DNA of 64,000 nt from Rana temporaria (Eukaryota; Chordata; Amphibia; Anura; Ranidae). A model generated the notes under the pieces. The model ran no database searches, was not told the DNA's origin, and worked only from the letters and a program-made list of their open reading frames with translations. Within the stretch, counting starts at the first letter, position 1, and every line of letters starts with the position of its first letter. Position numbers and translations under genes: made by a program. Shown here in pieces: positions 1-11,275 of the stretch. Location: positions 189,803,317 to 189,867,316 of the forward strand of contig NC_053492.1 of assembly GCF_905171775.1 (NCBI RefSeq), in the 5' to 3' direction.

Positions 1-790
1 CCTAACAGGTCCACAAAAGTCCTTTTAAGGACTGGTATATGTGTACTATTGTTTGGTGTGTAGTATATAGGGGTGTAATACACTTATAATATACTTTCTA
101 ACATAGAAAGCATATTATAGTGGATTTGTATTGTGCACTGTGCAGCATTGTGACTGGTGTATTTGGGTACTGCAGATTTTTTTTTCTGTTTTGCTGCTTT
201 ACCTCTTGCTACACACAGTGACAAACGATACTGTAAAAAAGTTTTATAACTGGTGTGATACATTCTGCTTTTTGTCAGTTTAGGGAGAGGTTGCTGTGCA
301 GAGCAGGGACAGACTGTAGTGACACAAATCGTTACCTAACAGGTCCACAAAAGTCATTTTAAGGACTGGTATAGGTGTACTATTGTTTGGTGTGCAGTAT
401 ATAGGGGTGTAATACACTTTCTAATATAGAAAGCATATTATAGTGGATTTGTATTGTGCAGCATTGTGACTGGTGGTGTATTTGGGTACTGCATAATTTT
501 TGCCTCTTTCACTGCGTTACCCCTGCTACACACAGTGACAATATTTCCTGAAAAAAAAGTTTTATAACTGGTGCGATAAACCAGTGGCCCCCCAAAACGA
601 CAGATTGAAGCGGGGTATTATATAAAAATATACTTTCATAATAGCGTATTTGGGTACTGCAGAATTTTTGCCTCTTTCGCTGTGTTACCTCTGCTACACA
701 CAGTGACAAAAGTTACTGAAAAAAAAGGGGTGTTATATTCCTTCTTCCACATATACTGCGCTTCTCTAGAGACTTTTGTCACAGGGTCAT
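1..790. repeat. 334-bp tandem repeat in the 5' part of the outer hAT
   Basis: The segment starting cctaacaggtccacaaaagt at base 1 recurs at 335 with few changes, giving a 334-bp unit. A third, partial unit is recognisable from about 645 (tttgggtactgcag... through ...cacacagtgacaaaagttactg). It lies immediately upstream of the degenerate transposase start and is best read as the subterminal or 5' untranslated repeat of the outer hAT. No coding function is seen. Confidence 0.8.
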
Positions 791-797
791 TTAAAAA

Positions 798-1497
798 ATG
801 ACAGGCAGAGGAAGAGGCAGTCCCTTCCGCAGGGGTGGTAGGGGTAGGGCAGGAGCACCAGGCCGGAGCCAAAGTGGGAAGTGGCACAAGGTGCATTCGA
901 TTACGTCAAAGAACGCACCAGACTTGGTTGAGTGGCTCACCACCAACACCACCACCACCATATACCCTCCGCTTGAGTCACAGGAATTATTTTCTGATCC
1001 ATCAGAAGACATTTCCGATGCACAGCCATTCTTGGCATTGGATCAGGAAGAGGAGGTAGCAACAGCCGCCACTCAGCAGTCTGACCCAGATCAGCCCAAG
1101 GAGGTTGGTCCCCGCTGTTGCTGCCTACTCCGAGATCTCGAATGTTAGTGATGGGGAAGGTGATGTTGATGATGATGTGTCTACAGACGTCACGTGGGTG
1201 CCCACAAGAGAGGAAGAGGAGAGGAGTTCAGAGGGAGAGATGGACCAGCAGATAGGGAGGAGAAGCAGTCCAAACTTACATTGCACAGGAGGGACAAACC
1301 AGATTCCTAATGTATCAGGAGCGAGCCATCAACCATGTAAGGTCACATCTGGTGCTCCCAGGATGATTTTTTAATGTGTCCGCTGCTGACAATAGTGTTG
1401 CCATCTGCAGCCTTTGCAGTCAATGCATAAGTCACGTTAAGCCCAACACTCACCTAGGGACGACCGCCTTAAGAAGGCACCTGGCCTCCCATCACTG
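798..1497 (+). pseudogene. Outer hAT transposase, N-terminal part with BED finger (frameshifted)
   Basis: The frame starting at 798 opens with an Arg/Gly-rich stretch (MTGRGRGSPF) like the start of the intact transposase at 4109, then an acidic region. Around 1105-1145 the sense continues in another frame (acidic, DGEGDVDDDV). From 1376 to 1497 a third stretch reads as a BED zinc finger: a CxxC pair (ICSLC), GTTALRRHL, then HH. At least one frameshift and a stop just after the finger prevent a full product. The paired Cys and His residues and the motif GTTAL-xx-HL match the finger of the intact copy (about residues 305-340 there). Confidence 0.75.
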
Positions 1498-1576
1498 AGC
1501 CCAGTGGGAGCAACGCCATCAGAACCCACAAAGCCAAACTCCAGGCTCTCACCGTCCAGCCTCTTCTCCTCTATAC

Positions 1577-1920
1577 TAGGGATGAGCCGAACACCCCCCG
1601 TTCGGTTCGCACCAGAACCTTAGAACGGACCTACCATTCGCGCGAACATTTAGAACCCCATTGACGTCTATGGGACATTTTAAAGCCTAATATACAAGTT
1701 ATTGTCGTAAAACGTCTTTGAGAACTCGGGTCTTGCCCCAGGGAACATGTATCAATGGAAAAAAAGTTTTAAAAACAGTTGTTTTTTCTGGAGAAGTGAT
1801 TTTAATGATGCTTAAATAAAAATAAAAAAAAATGAAAAATTCCTTTAAATATTGTACCTGCTGGGTGTCTATAGTATGCCTGTGAAAACGTCTTTGAGAA
1901 CTGTGCAGTTAACGACTACT
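1577..1920. mobile_element. hAT-like MITE fragment (starts TAGGGATGAGCCGAAC), truncated
   Basis: The sequence beginning tagggatgagccgaacaccc is foreign to the hAT coding frame on both sides. Its inner part (aagttattgtcgtaaaacg, catgtatcaatg, aaaaaaagttttaaaaa) recurs at about 46590-46690, and its terminal GATGAGC is the reverse complement of the gctcatccc ends at 44465 and 48165. It replaces the transposase core between the BED finger and the C-terminal half. The right end of this copy is lost. Superfamily is inferred from the terminal bases only. Confidence 0.5.
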
Positions 1921-2732
1921 TGTACAAACTCTGCAGCAGGACAGGTTCTGGGGAGTGTGTTTTTTTTTCACCATGCCAGTGGCTGCTCATGCGCGACTTC
2001 TGCGGCCATTTGATAAGATCACCAAACTGGTCAGTCGCAGCCAGGGCGCCATCAGTGACATCGTACCTTACGCCTTCTTTCTGGAGTGTGCATTGCGTCG
2101 TGTCATTGATCAAGCCATCGAGGAGCAGGAGCAGGAAGATGAGGAGGAGCAAGAAGAGCATGCTTTAAACCTTTCTGGGATCACTGGTGTTGTCCGTGGA
2201 TGGGGGGAGGAGAACGAGGATGACATTATCTTGGATGATGAGCAGGAGCCAGGCCACTACACCGCTTCCAGTTTAGTGCAAATGGGGGCCTTCATGCTCC
2301 AGTGTTTTAAGAGGGACCCCCGTATAAAAAGCATAAAGGGCAAGGACCAGTACTGGGTGGCAACATACTTAGACCCCCGGTACAAACAAAACATGGTGGA
2401 AATGTTACCACTATCACAGAGGGCTATCAGAATGCAGCACTTCCAGGCCTTACTTCGAGAAATGCTGCATTCTGTTTTTGCGTCCGCTGGCAGAGGAATT
2501 TCCACTCACAGAGAAACAGTTGCGGGTACCAATCCAACAGCGCCTGCAAGAAGAGGGCGGTTTGAACATGTCTTGGTCACTAATGATATGAGATCATTCT
2601 TTCAGCTGACCCCTCGACAGCTGTCCTCCGGATCCAGCATCAGGGAACGCCTAGACCGACAGGTGTCTAACTACATCGGGTTAACGGCCGATGTGGACGC
2701 ACTGAGAAGTGATGAACCCCTGGACTACTGGG
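1921..2732 (+). pseudogene. Outer hAT transposase, C-terminal half up to the insertion
   Basis: An open frame from about 1925 to 2732 encodes the part of a hAT transposase after the catalytic aspartates: a helical stretch (LLRPFDKITKLVS) that aligns with LSSFEQATKMVS in the intact copy, an acidic run, and FKRDPRIKSIK...YWVATYLDPRYK, matching RRDPRVKTIK...FWMATLLDPRCK. It ends ...DEPLDYWV exactly where the inner element enters. The annotated frame runs on into the inner element to 2905, but those residues (repeated IRIANIR/EYSIF) are translated terminal repeats, not protein. Confidence 0.85.
2725..2732 (+). repeat. Left 8-bp target-site duplication (ctactggg) of the inner hAT
   Basis: ctactggg directly precedes the TAGTGTTG terminus at 2733 and recurs unchanged at 19485-19492 after the opposite terminus. 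Eight-base duplications are the rule for hAT transposition. Removing 2733-19492 restores the Tyr-Trp-Val codons of the outer transposase in frame. Confidence 0.9.
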
Positions 2733-3235
2733 TAGTGTTGCTCACGAATATTCGCATTGCGAATATTCGACTCGAATATAGCATATTCGAGAAATCGCGC
2801 TATATTTCGAAATTCGCGGTGAATATTCGCAATTCCGAATATTCGATTTTTTACAATTTTTTTTTTGAACCAGATCACATCCTAGATATCTCCATCGACG
2901 TCTAAAAGCATTGCTGGTATCATTAGAGACCCTGGGCCGAGTAGCTGAAGCGTTCATTGAATTTTCCAGAAAGATCGCAATGCGATTATTCGGCAAACGC
3001 AATATCGCGCGATTACTTTCCTCGCCCCGATCTTCCGCATCAGAGCGATTTTTACAGTTTCATTTTTAAAACAGATCACATCCTAGTGATCTCCATAGAC
3101 GTCTGAAAGCATTGCTGGTATGATTAGAGCCATTGGGCCGAGTAGCTGAAGCGATCATTTTATATTGCCGAATATTCGCAATGCGAATATTCGGCAATAG
3201 GAATATTGCGCGATTATTTGCTCCGCCCTTTTGCA
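2733..3235. repeat. Left subterminal repeats of the inner hAT
   Basis: 2733-2855 is dense in gcgaatattcg and tcgaatat palindromes. A 203-bp duplication follows: agatcacatcctag...gacgtct(a/g)aaagcattgctggtat...ccgagtagctgaagcg occurs from 2873 and again from 3076, each copy ending in a gcgattattcggcaa-type palindrome and gcgcgatta. Similar palindromes occupy 18770-19484 at the other end, as expected for subterminal transposase-binding sites of a hAT element. The binding role is inferred. Confidence 0.75.
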
Positions 3236-3346
3236 TCAGAGCCAATCAGAGTTCTCCTTCCACACTCGTCACAGGTTAGCAACCAATAGGAACCTGCCTG
3301 CATGGACATTATATAAGCTCACTCCCAGCACCATTTCATTGCAGAT
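3236..3346 (+). promoter_or_regulatory. Candidate promoter of the hAT transposase (two CCAAT boxes, TATA box)
   Basis: ccaat occurs at 3242-3246 (in agccaatcagag) and 3283-3287 (in aaccaatagg). tatataag at 3310-3317 has the sequence and position of a TATA box, so transcription would start near 3340. The first CCAAT motif is the one repeated five times in the right subterminal array, suggesting both ends use related promoter modules. The arrangement is visible; activity is inferred. Confidence 0.6.
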
Positions 3347-4108
3347 TCAGAAGCTGGCTATAGAGTGTGGAGGCTGTTTCTGTGTTCCTGGTTTCCTGTG
3401 TCTTTGTTCTTGATTGATTTAGATCATCACCAGCATTGCTATTTAGTGATTCCAGTGGATCTTTTCCAGTATATCAACTGCTTTTTTCAAAGCAATAGAC
3501 CCAAGAGCTTTTTTCAAAGCTACGTTTTGTGCTGTTTTGTGCTGTTTTTTTCATTTGTGTTACTGTTTGATCCTGCAATCCTCGCTGTTCAGTGATATTT
3601 GCAAGAGATTTCAGAACACATTTTGCTGAGCTTTATAAAAGAGCTTTTCTAAAAGCTAAGTTTTGTTCATCTTGTGTTACTGTTAGATCTTGCAGGTTCG
3701 CTGTTCAGTGATATTTGATAGGCATCTCAGTTCACATTTTGTTTAGTTTTTCCTAAAGAGCTTTTATAAAAGCTAAGTTTTGTGTTCAGTTTAGTTAAAT
3801 TTTGTGTAGTAAGTGTACACACTGTTAGTGTACATTTATTTCATCTAGCTTAGCTTAGTGTGTGTTTAGTGTCTGTGTTTTGTGTTTAAAAAAAAAAAAA
3901 AAAAAAAAAGTTAGTGTTTGTTTAGTGCTTTTTTTTTTTCTTTAATTTTGTAGTCCTTGTCTGGTGTACTACTTTTCTTATAGTTTAGTAGCTGTCTGTG
4001 TACGTCTTTGTCTGCGTGCCTGTCTTGTAAAAAATACACAAAAACACATTTTGTTCACATTTTCCCCCCCCAATAAAGTTTACCCCCCCCACACACATAT
4101 CAGCAATA
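3347..4108 (+). other. 5' leader of the hAT transposase
   Basis: No long frame lies between the inferred start site and the ATG at 4109. The stretch is T-rich and contains a roughly 116-bp imperfect duplication (cagtgatatttg... with agagctttt(c/a)taaaagctaagttttgt; about 3590-3705 and 3706-3785), a poly(A) run at 3889-3909 and C runs just before the start codon. An intron cannot be excluded (tatcag precedes the ATG), but none is needed for the open frame. Confidence 0.5.
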
Positions 4109-4875
4109 ATGAGCGGCATCCGTGGCCGTGGCAGCAGGGGTAGGGGAGTTACTCCCAGTGCTGGATCGCTGCCAGCACGGGGTACCTCTCGTGCCCCTAC
4201 TAGTGGTAGAGGATCGGGTGCAAGGGGAGTACGCCTGATCCGGGAGTTCTTCCCATCGGGCAGCCGCCCGATATTGCCATCTCAGGCTCAAGTAGTGGTG
4301 GACTACATGGGGCACAGCAGTGCCACTGAGTCGTCGGTCCCGACTCACAGTAGTACCACCATTACACCGGTGCCTGTACTACCCCCCCCCAGCCCCCAAG
4401 AGTCCAGCATCTTACTGTTCGACAGCGACAGTGAGAGGGATCTCTTGGGGGAGGCCATGCATCAGGCAGACCTCCAGCTCTGTCCTGATGGTCAGGACCT
4501 TTTTGAAGGGATGGATGAGGAGGATGGGATACCTGCTGGCAGTATCCCAGAGACATCCCTTCAAACTGGTGCTGCTGTTTTGGTACAGGAAACAGCAGCA
4601 CCTAGTCAGACCCAGGCGTGGGTGAGGGGACAGCGGAGCCAGGCTAGAGGCTCCATGTCAGGTGGTTCCCTCAGACCAACACATTTCAGCCCTTGGTCTG
4701 ACATCTCTGGGGGCGAAGAGGGTGACCCATCATGGTTGCCATCTGACGCGTCGGCTCACTACGTCAGTGACGACGGGGAAGGTAGGCACCCTGGTGAAAC
4801 GGTGCGCCAGGTCACCACCAGGGAGACCATCGTCAGGGTCTCCACTGGTGATGGCAGCAGGAGGTGTCAGGAGGA

Positions 4876-4906
<31 letters not shown>

Positions 4907-7453
4907 GCAGCTCCACCTGTGCGCACCGAGTCCCAGCAGGTGCAAGTAAGCGTCACCCCATCTGACAGGAGGGCGGTGCTGAAGTCACCTGTCTGGAATT
5001 ACTTTACCCTGGTGGCAGACAACCCTACCGTGGCCATCTGCCGGATTTGTAAAGTGAGGGTGAAGAGAGGGAAGTGTTTGGCTCGGGTGGGTACCACAGC
5101 CCTGAACCAGCACCTGAGGATAAACCACTGGGCGTTGTATGACGAGATGAAGCGTGGTGGTGGTAGCAGCGCCACCACCACAAGTGAGCAGGGTACAGCA
5201 GCCCCTGCCACATCTTCATCTCTTTCCAGCAGGTCATGCCCCCCCGCTCCCTCTAGTAGAGGTACTGGTACCGGCAGCCAGACCTCTACTTCCACAGCAC
5301 CCTCCACGTCTGTGTCCCGCACTGCCGTCCGGCGCCAGGCGTCGATTTCAGACGCCTTTGACCGCACCACTCCCTTCCCCCCTGGAGACCGACGTGTGCG
5401 TTCCCTCAATGGGCTCCTGGCAAGGGTTATTGCCCAACATCTGCTGCCCTTCAACATAGTTGACAGCAACCCCTTCAGGCAGATGTTGGAGCAGGCCCAA
5501 CCCCAATGGCGTGTCCCCAGCCGCCATTTCTTTGCCAGGACTGGTGTCCCTGCCCTACACCAGCACATTGTGCAGAATGTAACCCTGTCGCTGGATCACG
5601 CTGTCAGCGACAGGGTTCATCTGACAATGGATGGCTGGACCAGCAGGCATGGGCAGGGACGCTACATCAGCTTCACGGCCCATTGGGTTTCCCTCCGAGG
5701 CGTCGGTGAGGGATCGGCGGCAACCGATCTTGTGGTGCCGCCCCGGGGTGTCCAGGGGAGAACTGCTGGTCTCCCTCAAGCCACTGTCTCCGCAGCTGCT
5801 GAGCCTCCCAGCAAGCGCCCCCGTAGCTACTCAAGTGTGGGGCACGTGCGCTGTCAGGCCGTGCTCCAGCTTGTTAGTTTAGGGGACCGGAGACACACTG
5901 GAGAAGAAGTGCTGAAAGCACTTCAGGCTCAGGTCCAGAAGTGGCTGACACCCCGAAGGCTCCAGGCAGGTATGGTTGTCTGCGATAACGGCAGCAACCT
6001 ACTCGCCGCCCTTAGTGCTGGCAGTCTGACCCACGTGCCCTGTCTGGCACATGTCCTCAACCTGGTGGTGCAGAAGTTCCTGCGCACTTATCCAGGGTTG
6101 AGTGACATTGTGGCAAAGGCGCGTAGGATTGCCAGCCACTTCAGGCGCTCCCCAACCGCTACCGCGTCCCTGTCCAAATTGCAGCGGAAGTACAATCTGC
6201 CCCTTCACAGGCTGATTGTGGACAGTGTGACGCGGTGGAACTCCACCCTCCACATGCTGAAGAGGTTGTGGGAGCAGCAAAGGGCGGTGAGGGAGTACCT
6301 GATGGAACTAGGCACTGAGAGGGCTTCACCACAACTCCCTTTCATCGCCTGTGCGCAGTGGGGGCAGATAAACCAGGTCTGCCAAGTGTTGTCCTCCTTC
6401 GAGCAGGCGACCAAGATGGTCAGCAGTGAGCAAATTGGCCTCAATAGCGTGCTGCCAATACTGTTCATGCTGGAGAGGACACTAGATCGCCTGCTCGAGG
6501 CTGGGGAGAGTGCCTTGGTGGAGCAGGAGGAGTCAGCAATGCTCCACCGAGACCAGGGCCAGGACGAGGAGGAGGAGGAGGAGGATGATGATGAAGAGGA
6601 GGAGGAGGTGGTTGCTGGTGTCGTCCCGGAGTCAGGGCCTGGTCAGGAGGGAGAGCCGGTGTTGGGGGCACCGACAGTCCGGGGGTTGGGCATGTCTGAG
6701 TTTGACCAGCAGCGCCTCAGGGATGAAGAGTCGCACCTCATTCACCTGGCCAGCATTGAGGAGTCACAGCGGGCTGTGCTCTTCCCCATGGCTGCCCACA
6801 TGCTGAGATGCCTCAGGAGGGACCCCCGGGTTAAGACCATCAAGACGAGGGATGATTTCTGGATGGCCACCCTTTTGGATCCCAGGTGCAAGGGGAAACT
6901 GGAGCAGTTCATCCCAGCCAGCCGGAGGCAGCACCGGATGGAGGAACTGCAGGCAGCCATTGTCAGACGGTTGGAGCAGGCAACTCCCCGGCCTCCAGTT
7001 GTCCCCCCTCATCTCACCCAGCAGGTGGCTGCACCCAGCTGCAGCCGAGCAGGGGACCTAATGGAAGAGATGAGGATGTTCTTCCAAACCGAGCGACCCA
7101 GTACCACCACCAGCAGCAGCAGCAGCAGTCACCACCAGCGGCTGGCCCACATGGTGGCAGACTACATGGCGTCCGTCGGTGCTTCTGACAGTATGAGCAC
7201 CGACGACCCCATGGAGTACTGGGTTGCCAGATTGGACACCTGCCGCGAGCTCGCTCAGTATGCGCTGGAGTTATTGTCTTGCCCCCCCTCCAGCGTACTA
7301 TCTGAGCGGACATTCAGCGCGGCAGGTGGGGTGGTCACGGACAAGAGGACCCGTCTGTCCACAGACTCCGTGGACAGACTCACATTCATAAAGATGAATG
7401 AGTCCTGGATCGGCGGTGACTTTCTGGCACCCGTCGTCGGTTCAGGGCGCTGA
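4109..7453 (+). CDS. hAT transposase with BED zinc finger, 1114 aa, intact
   Basis: This enzyme would cut and rejoin hAT ends in the nucleus. Residues 1-280 are a low-complexity, acidic N-terminal extension starting with Arg/Gly repeats and containing a poly-Gln run from CAG repeats near 4879. The BED finger is at about 290-340 (ICRIC...GTTALNQHLRINH). The RNase H-like core has the first aspartate in LTMDGWTSRHGQG (about residue 507), the second in VVCDNGSN (about 626), a CxxH pair in HVPCLAHVLNLVVQ and the Trp motif in SVTRWNSTLHML. A long acidic insertion lies at 6560-6610. The C-terminal dimerisation region has YWVARLD and SVLSERTFSAAGG. The frame has no stops, and the start is supported by similarity to the outer copy's MTGRGRG start. 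It is longer than most hAT transposases (600-900 aa) because of the N-terminal extension. Confidence 0.92.
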
Positions 7454-7544
7454 AGGGTCCCTTGCCATGCATTCCCTGATGAAGCCCCGGACCTGATGTA
7501 TTTGCAGTGCTGAATATAACTATTTCAACATCAGAGAAAATCAA

Positions 7545-8150
7545 TGTTAATATTTGGTACAGTAGGCTTTCTTTGCAATTACAGCGGTCAAACATTTCTT
7601 GTAGTTTTACACCAGCTTTGCACACACTGGAGGAGGGATTTTGGCCCACTCCTCCACACAGATCTTCTCTACATCAGTCATGTTTCTGGGCTATCGCTGA
7701 GAAACACGGAGTTTGAGCTCCCTCCAAAGATTCTCTATTGGGTTTAGGTCTGGAGACTGGCTAGGCCACGCCAGAACCTTGATATGCTCCTTACAGAGCC
7801 AATCCTTGGTTATCCTGGCTGTGTGCTTTGGATCATTCTCATGTTGGAAGACCCAGCCTCGACCCATCTTCAAAGCTCTAACTCAGGGAAGGAGGTTGTT
7901 GCCCAAAATCTTGCAATACATGGCCCCGGTCATCCTCTCCTTAATACAGTGCAGTCACCCTGTCCCATGTGCAGAAAAACACCACCAAAGCATGATGCTA
8001 CCACCCCCATGCTTCACATTAGGGATGGCGTTCTTGGCATGGTACTCATCATTATTCTTCCTCCGAACACGGTTAGTGAAATTATGATCAAAAAATTATA
8101 TTATAGTCTCATCTGACCACATGATTTTCTCCCATGACTCCTTTGGATCA
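7545..8150 (-). pseudogene. Tc1-like transposase, C-terminal fragment
   Basis: On the minus strand 7691-7873 encodes the end of a Tc1-family DD34E catalytic domain: VFQHENDPKHTA with the second Asp, then PDLNPIENLWRELK with the catalytic Glu. Upstream (to about 8150) the frame is shifted, but VMWSDET with the first Asp can be read from about 8130. The fragment ends where the 152-bp array begins and lacks the DNA-binding N-terminus. The left limit near 7545 (caaatattaac when reversed) looks like the element's 3' flank. This is a secondary insertion in the 3' region of the hAT transposase gene. Confidence 0.8.
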
Positions 8151-11100
8151 GTCAAGACAATTATGTCAGCAGTTATTTCACACCCTATATACTCTTATTA
8201 AGACTGCTGTACATCATGGCAACTCCTGCCCATGTGATATGACTCTGTATCAACTACTACTGTTAATACTACTACTGCTGCTTCAGCTGCTGCTGCCGCC
8301 CAGTCAATACACCTATGTCAGCAGTTGTTTAACACTCTATATACTCTTATTCCTACTGCTGTTCATCATGGCACCTCCTGCCCATGTGATATGACTCTGT
8401 ATCAACTACTACTGTTAATACTACTACTGCTGCTTCTGCTGCTGCTGCCGCCCAGTCAATACACCTATGTCAGCAGTTATTTCACACTCTATATACTCTT
8501 ATTAAGACTGCTGTACATCATGGCAACTCCTGCCCATGTGATATGACTCTGTATCAACTACTACTGTTAATACTACTACTGCTGCTTCAGCTGCTGCTGC
8601 CGCCCAGTCAATACACCTATGTCAGCAGTTGTTTAACACTCTATATACTCTTATTCCTACTGCTGTTCATCATGGCACCTCCTGCCCATGTGATATGACT
8701 CTGTATCAACTACTACTGTTAATACTACTACTGCTGCTTCTGCTGCTGCTGCCGCCCAGTCAATACACCTATGTCAGCAGTTATTTCACACTCTATATAC
8801 TCTTATTAAGACTGCTGTACATCATGGCAACTCCTGCCCATGTGATATAACTCTGTATCAACTACTACTGTTAATACTACTACTGCTGCTTCTGCTGCTG
8901 CTGCCGCCCAGTCAATACACCTATGTCAGCAGTTATTTCACACTCTATATACTCTTATTAAGACTGCTGTACATCATGGCAACTCCTGCCCATGTGATAT
9001 GACTCTGTATCAACTACTACTGTTAATACTACTACTGCTGCTTCTGCTGCTGCTGCCGCCCAGTCAATACACCTATGTCAGCAGTTATTTCACACTCTAT
9101 ATACTCTTATTAAGACTGCTGTACATCATGGCAACTCCTGCCCATGTGATATGACTCTGTATCAACTACTACTGTTAATACTACTACTGCTGCTTCAGCT
9201 GCTGCTGCCGCCCAGTCAATACACCTATGTCAGCAGTTGTTTAACACTCTATATACTCTTATTCCTACTGCTGTTCATCATGGCACCTCCTGCCCATGTG
9301 ATATGACTCTGTATCAACTACTACTGTTAATACTACTACTGCTGCTTCTGCTGCTGCTGCCGCCCAGTCAATACACCTATGTCAGCAGTTATTTCACACT
9401 CTATATACTCTTATTAAGACTGCTGTACATCATGGCAACTCCTGCCCATGTGATATGACTCTGTATCAACTACTACTGTTAATACTACTACTGCTGCTTC
9501 TGCTGCTGCTGCCGCCCAGTCAATACACCTATGTCAGCAGTTGTTTAACACTCTATATACTCTTATTCCTACTGCTGTTCATCATGGCACCTCCTGCCCA
9601 TGTGATATGACTCTGTATCAACTACTACTGTTAATACTACTACTGCTGCTTCTGCTGCTGCTGCCGCCCAGTCAATACACCTATGTCAGCAGTTATTTCA
9701 CACTCTATATACTCTTATTAAGACTGCTGTACATCATGGCAACTCCTGCCCATGTGATATGACTCTGTATCAACTACTACTGTTAATACTACTACTGCTG
9801 CTTCTGCTGCTGCTGCCGCCCAGTCAATACACCTATGTCAGCAGTTATTTCACACTCTATATACTCTTATTAAGACTGCTGTACATCATGGCAACTCCTG
9901 CCCATGTGATATGACTCTGTATCAACTACTACTGTTAATACTACTACTGCTGCTTCTGCTGCTGCTGCCGCCCAGTCAATACACCTATGTCAGCAGTTAT
10001 TTCACACTCTATATACTCTTATTAAGACTGCTGTACATCATGGCAACTCCTGCCCATGTGATATGACTCTGTATCAACTACTACTGTTAATACTACTACT
10101 GCTGCTTCAGCTGCTGCTGCCGCCCAGTCAATACACCTATGTCAGCAGTTGTTTAACACTCTATATACTCTTATTCCTACTGCTGTTCATCATGGCACCT
10201 CCTGCCCATGTGATATGACTCTGTATCAACTACTACTGTTAATACTACTACTGCTGCTTCTGCTGCTGCTGCCGCCCAGTCAATACACCTATGTCAGCAG
10301 TTATTTCACACTCTATATACTCTTATTAAGACTGCTGTACATCATGGCAACTCCTGCCCATGTGATATGACTCTGTATCAACTACTACTGTTAATACTAC
10401 TACTGCTGCTTCAGCTGCTGCTGCCGCCCAGTCAATACACCTATGTCAGCAGTTGTTTAACACTCTATATACTCTTATTCCTACTGCTGTTCATCATGGC
10501 ACCTCCTGCCCATGTGATATGACTCTGTATCAACTACTACTGTTAATACTACTACTGCTGCTTCTGCTGCTGCTGCCGCCCAGTCAATACACCTATGTCA
10601 GCAGTTATTTCACACTCTATATACTCTTATTAAGACTGCTGTACATCATGGCAACTCCTGCCCATGTGATATGACTCTGTATCAACTACTACTGTTAATA
10701 CTACTACTGCTGCTTCTGCTGCTGCTGCCGCCCAGTCAATACACCTATGTCAGCAGTTGTTTAACACTCTATATACTCTTATTCCTACTGCTGTTCATCA
10801 TGGCACCTCCTGCCCATGTGATATGACTCTGTATCAACTACTACTGTTAATACTACTACTGCTGCTTCTGCTGCTGCTGCCGCCCAGTCAATACACCTAT
10901 GTCAGCAGTTGTTTAACACTCTATATACTCTTATTAAGACTGCTGTACATCATGGCAACTCCTGCCCATGTGATATGACTCTGTATCAACTACTACTGTT
11001 AATACTACTACTGCTGCTTCAGCTGCTGCTGCCGCCCAGTCAATACACCTATGTCAGCAGTTATTTCACACTCTATATACTCTTATTAAGACTGCTGTAC

Positions 11101-11275
11101 ATCATGGCAACTCCTGCCCATGTGATATGACTCTGTATCAACTACTACTGTTAATACTACTACTGCTGCTTCTGCTGCCGCCCAGTCAAGACACCTATGT
11201 CAGCAGTTATTTCACACCCTATATACTCTTATTAAGACTGCTGTTCATCATGGCACCTCTTGCACGAGTGATTTG
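8151..11275. repeat. 152-bp satellite array, about 21 units, with 912-bp higher-order repeat
   Basis: The motif gtcagcagtt recurs every 152 bases from 8166 to 10903, then at 11055 and 11201 (one 146-bp unit). Two main variants alternate: A (gttatttcacac...attaagactgctgtacatc) and B (gttgtttaacac...attcctactgctgttcatc). From 8319 the order is BABAAA, BABAAA, then BABAB-hybrid-A-A, so a six-unit (912-bp) block was copied as a unit. Each repeat contains a CTG/CTA-rich stretch (ctactactgctgcttctgctgctgctgccgcc). Repeated 73-residue frames here are by-products: 152 is not a multiple of three. Confidence 0.95.

Noticed and set aside
2742..2905. C-terminal extension of the 316-residue frame
   Set aside because: These residues come from the terminal palindromes of the inner hAT, read through by chance.
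4999..5568. 189-residue minus-strand frame
   Set aside because: It is the shadow of the hAT transposase on the opposite strand.
8325..11130. Repeated 73-residue Leu-rich frames, which look like a membrane protein family
   Set aside because: They are the translation of the CTG/CTA-rich 152-bp satellite. The unit length is not a multiple of three and frames stop in every unit.
8151..11275. CRISPR-like array
   Set aside because: Units are 152 bp of nearly identical sequence with no variable spacers, in vertebrate DNA.
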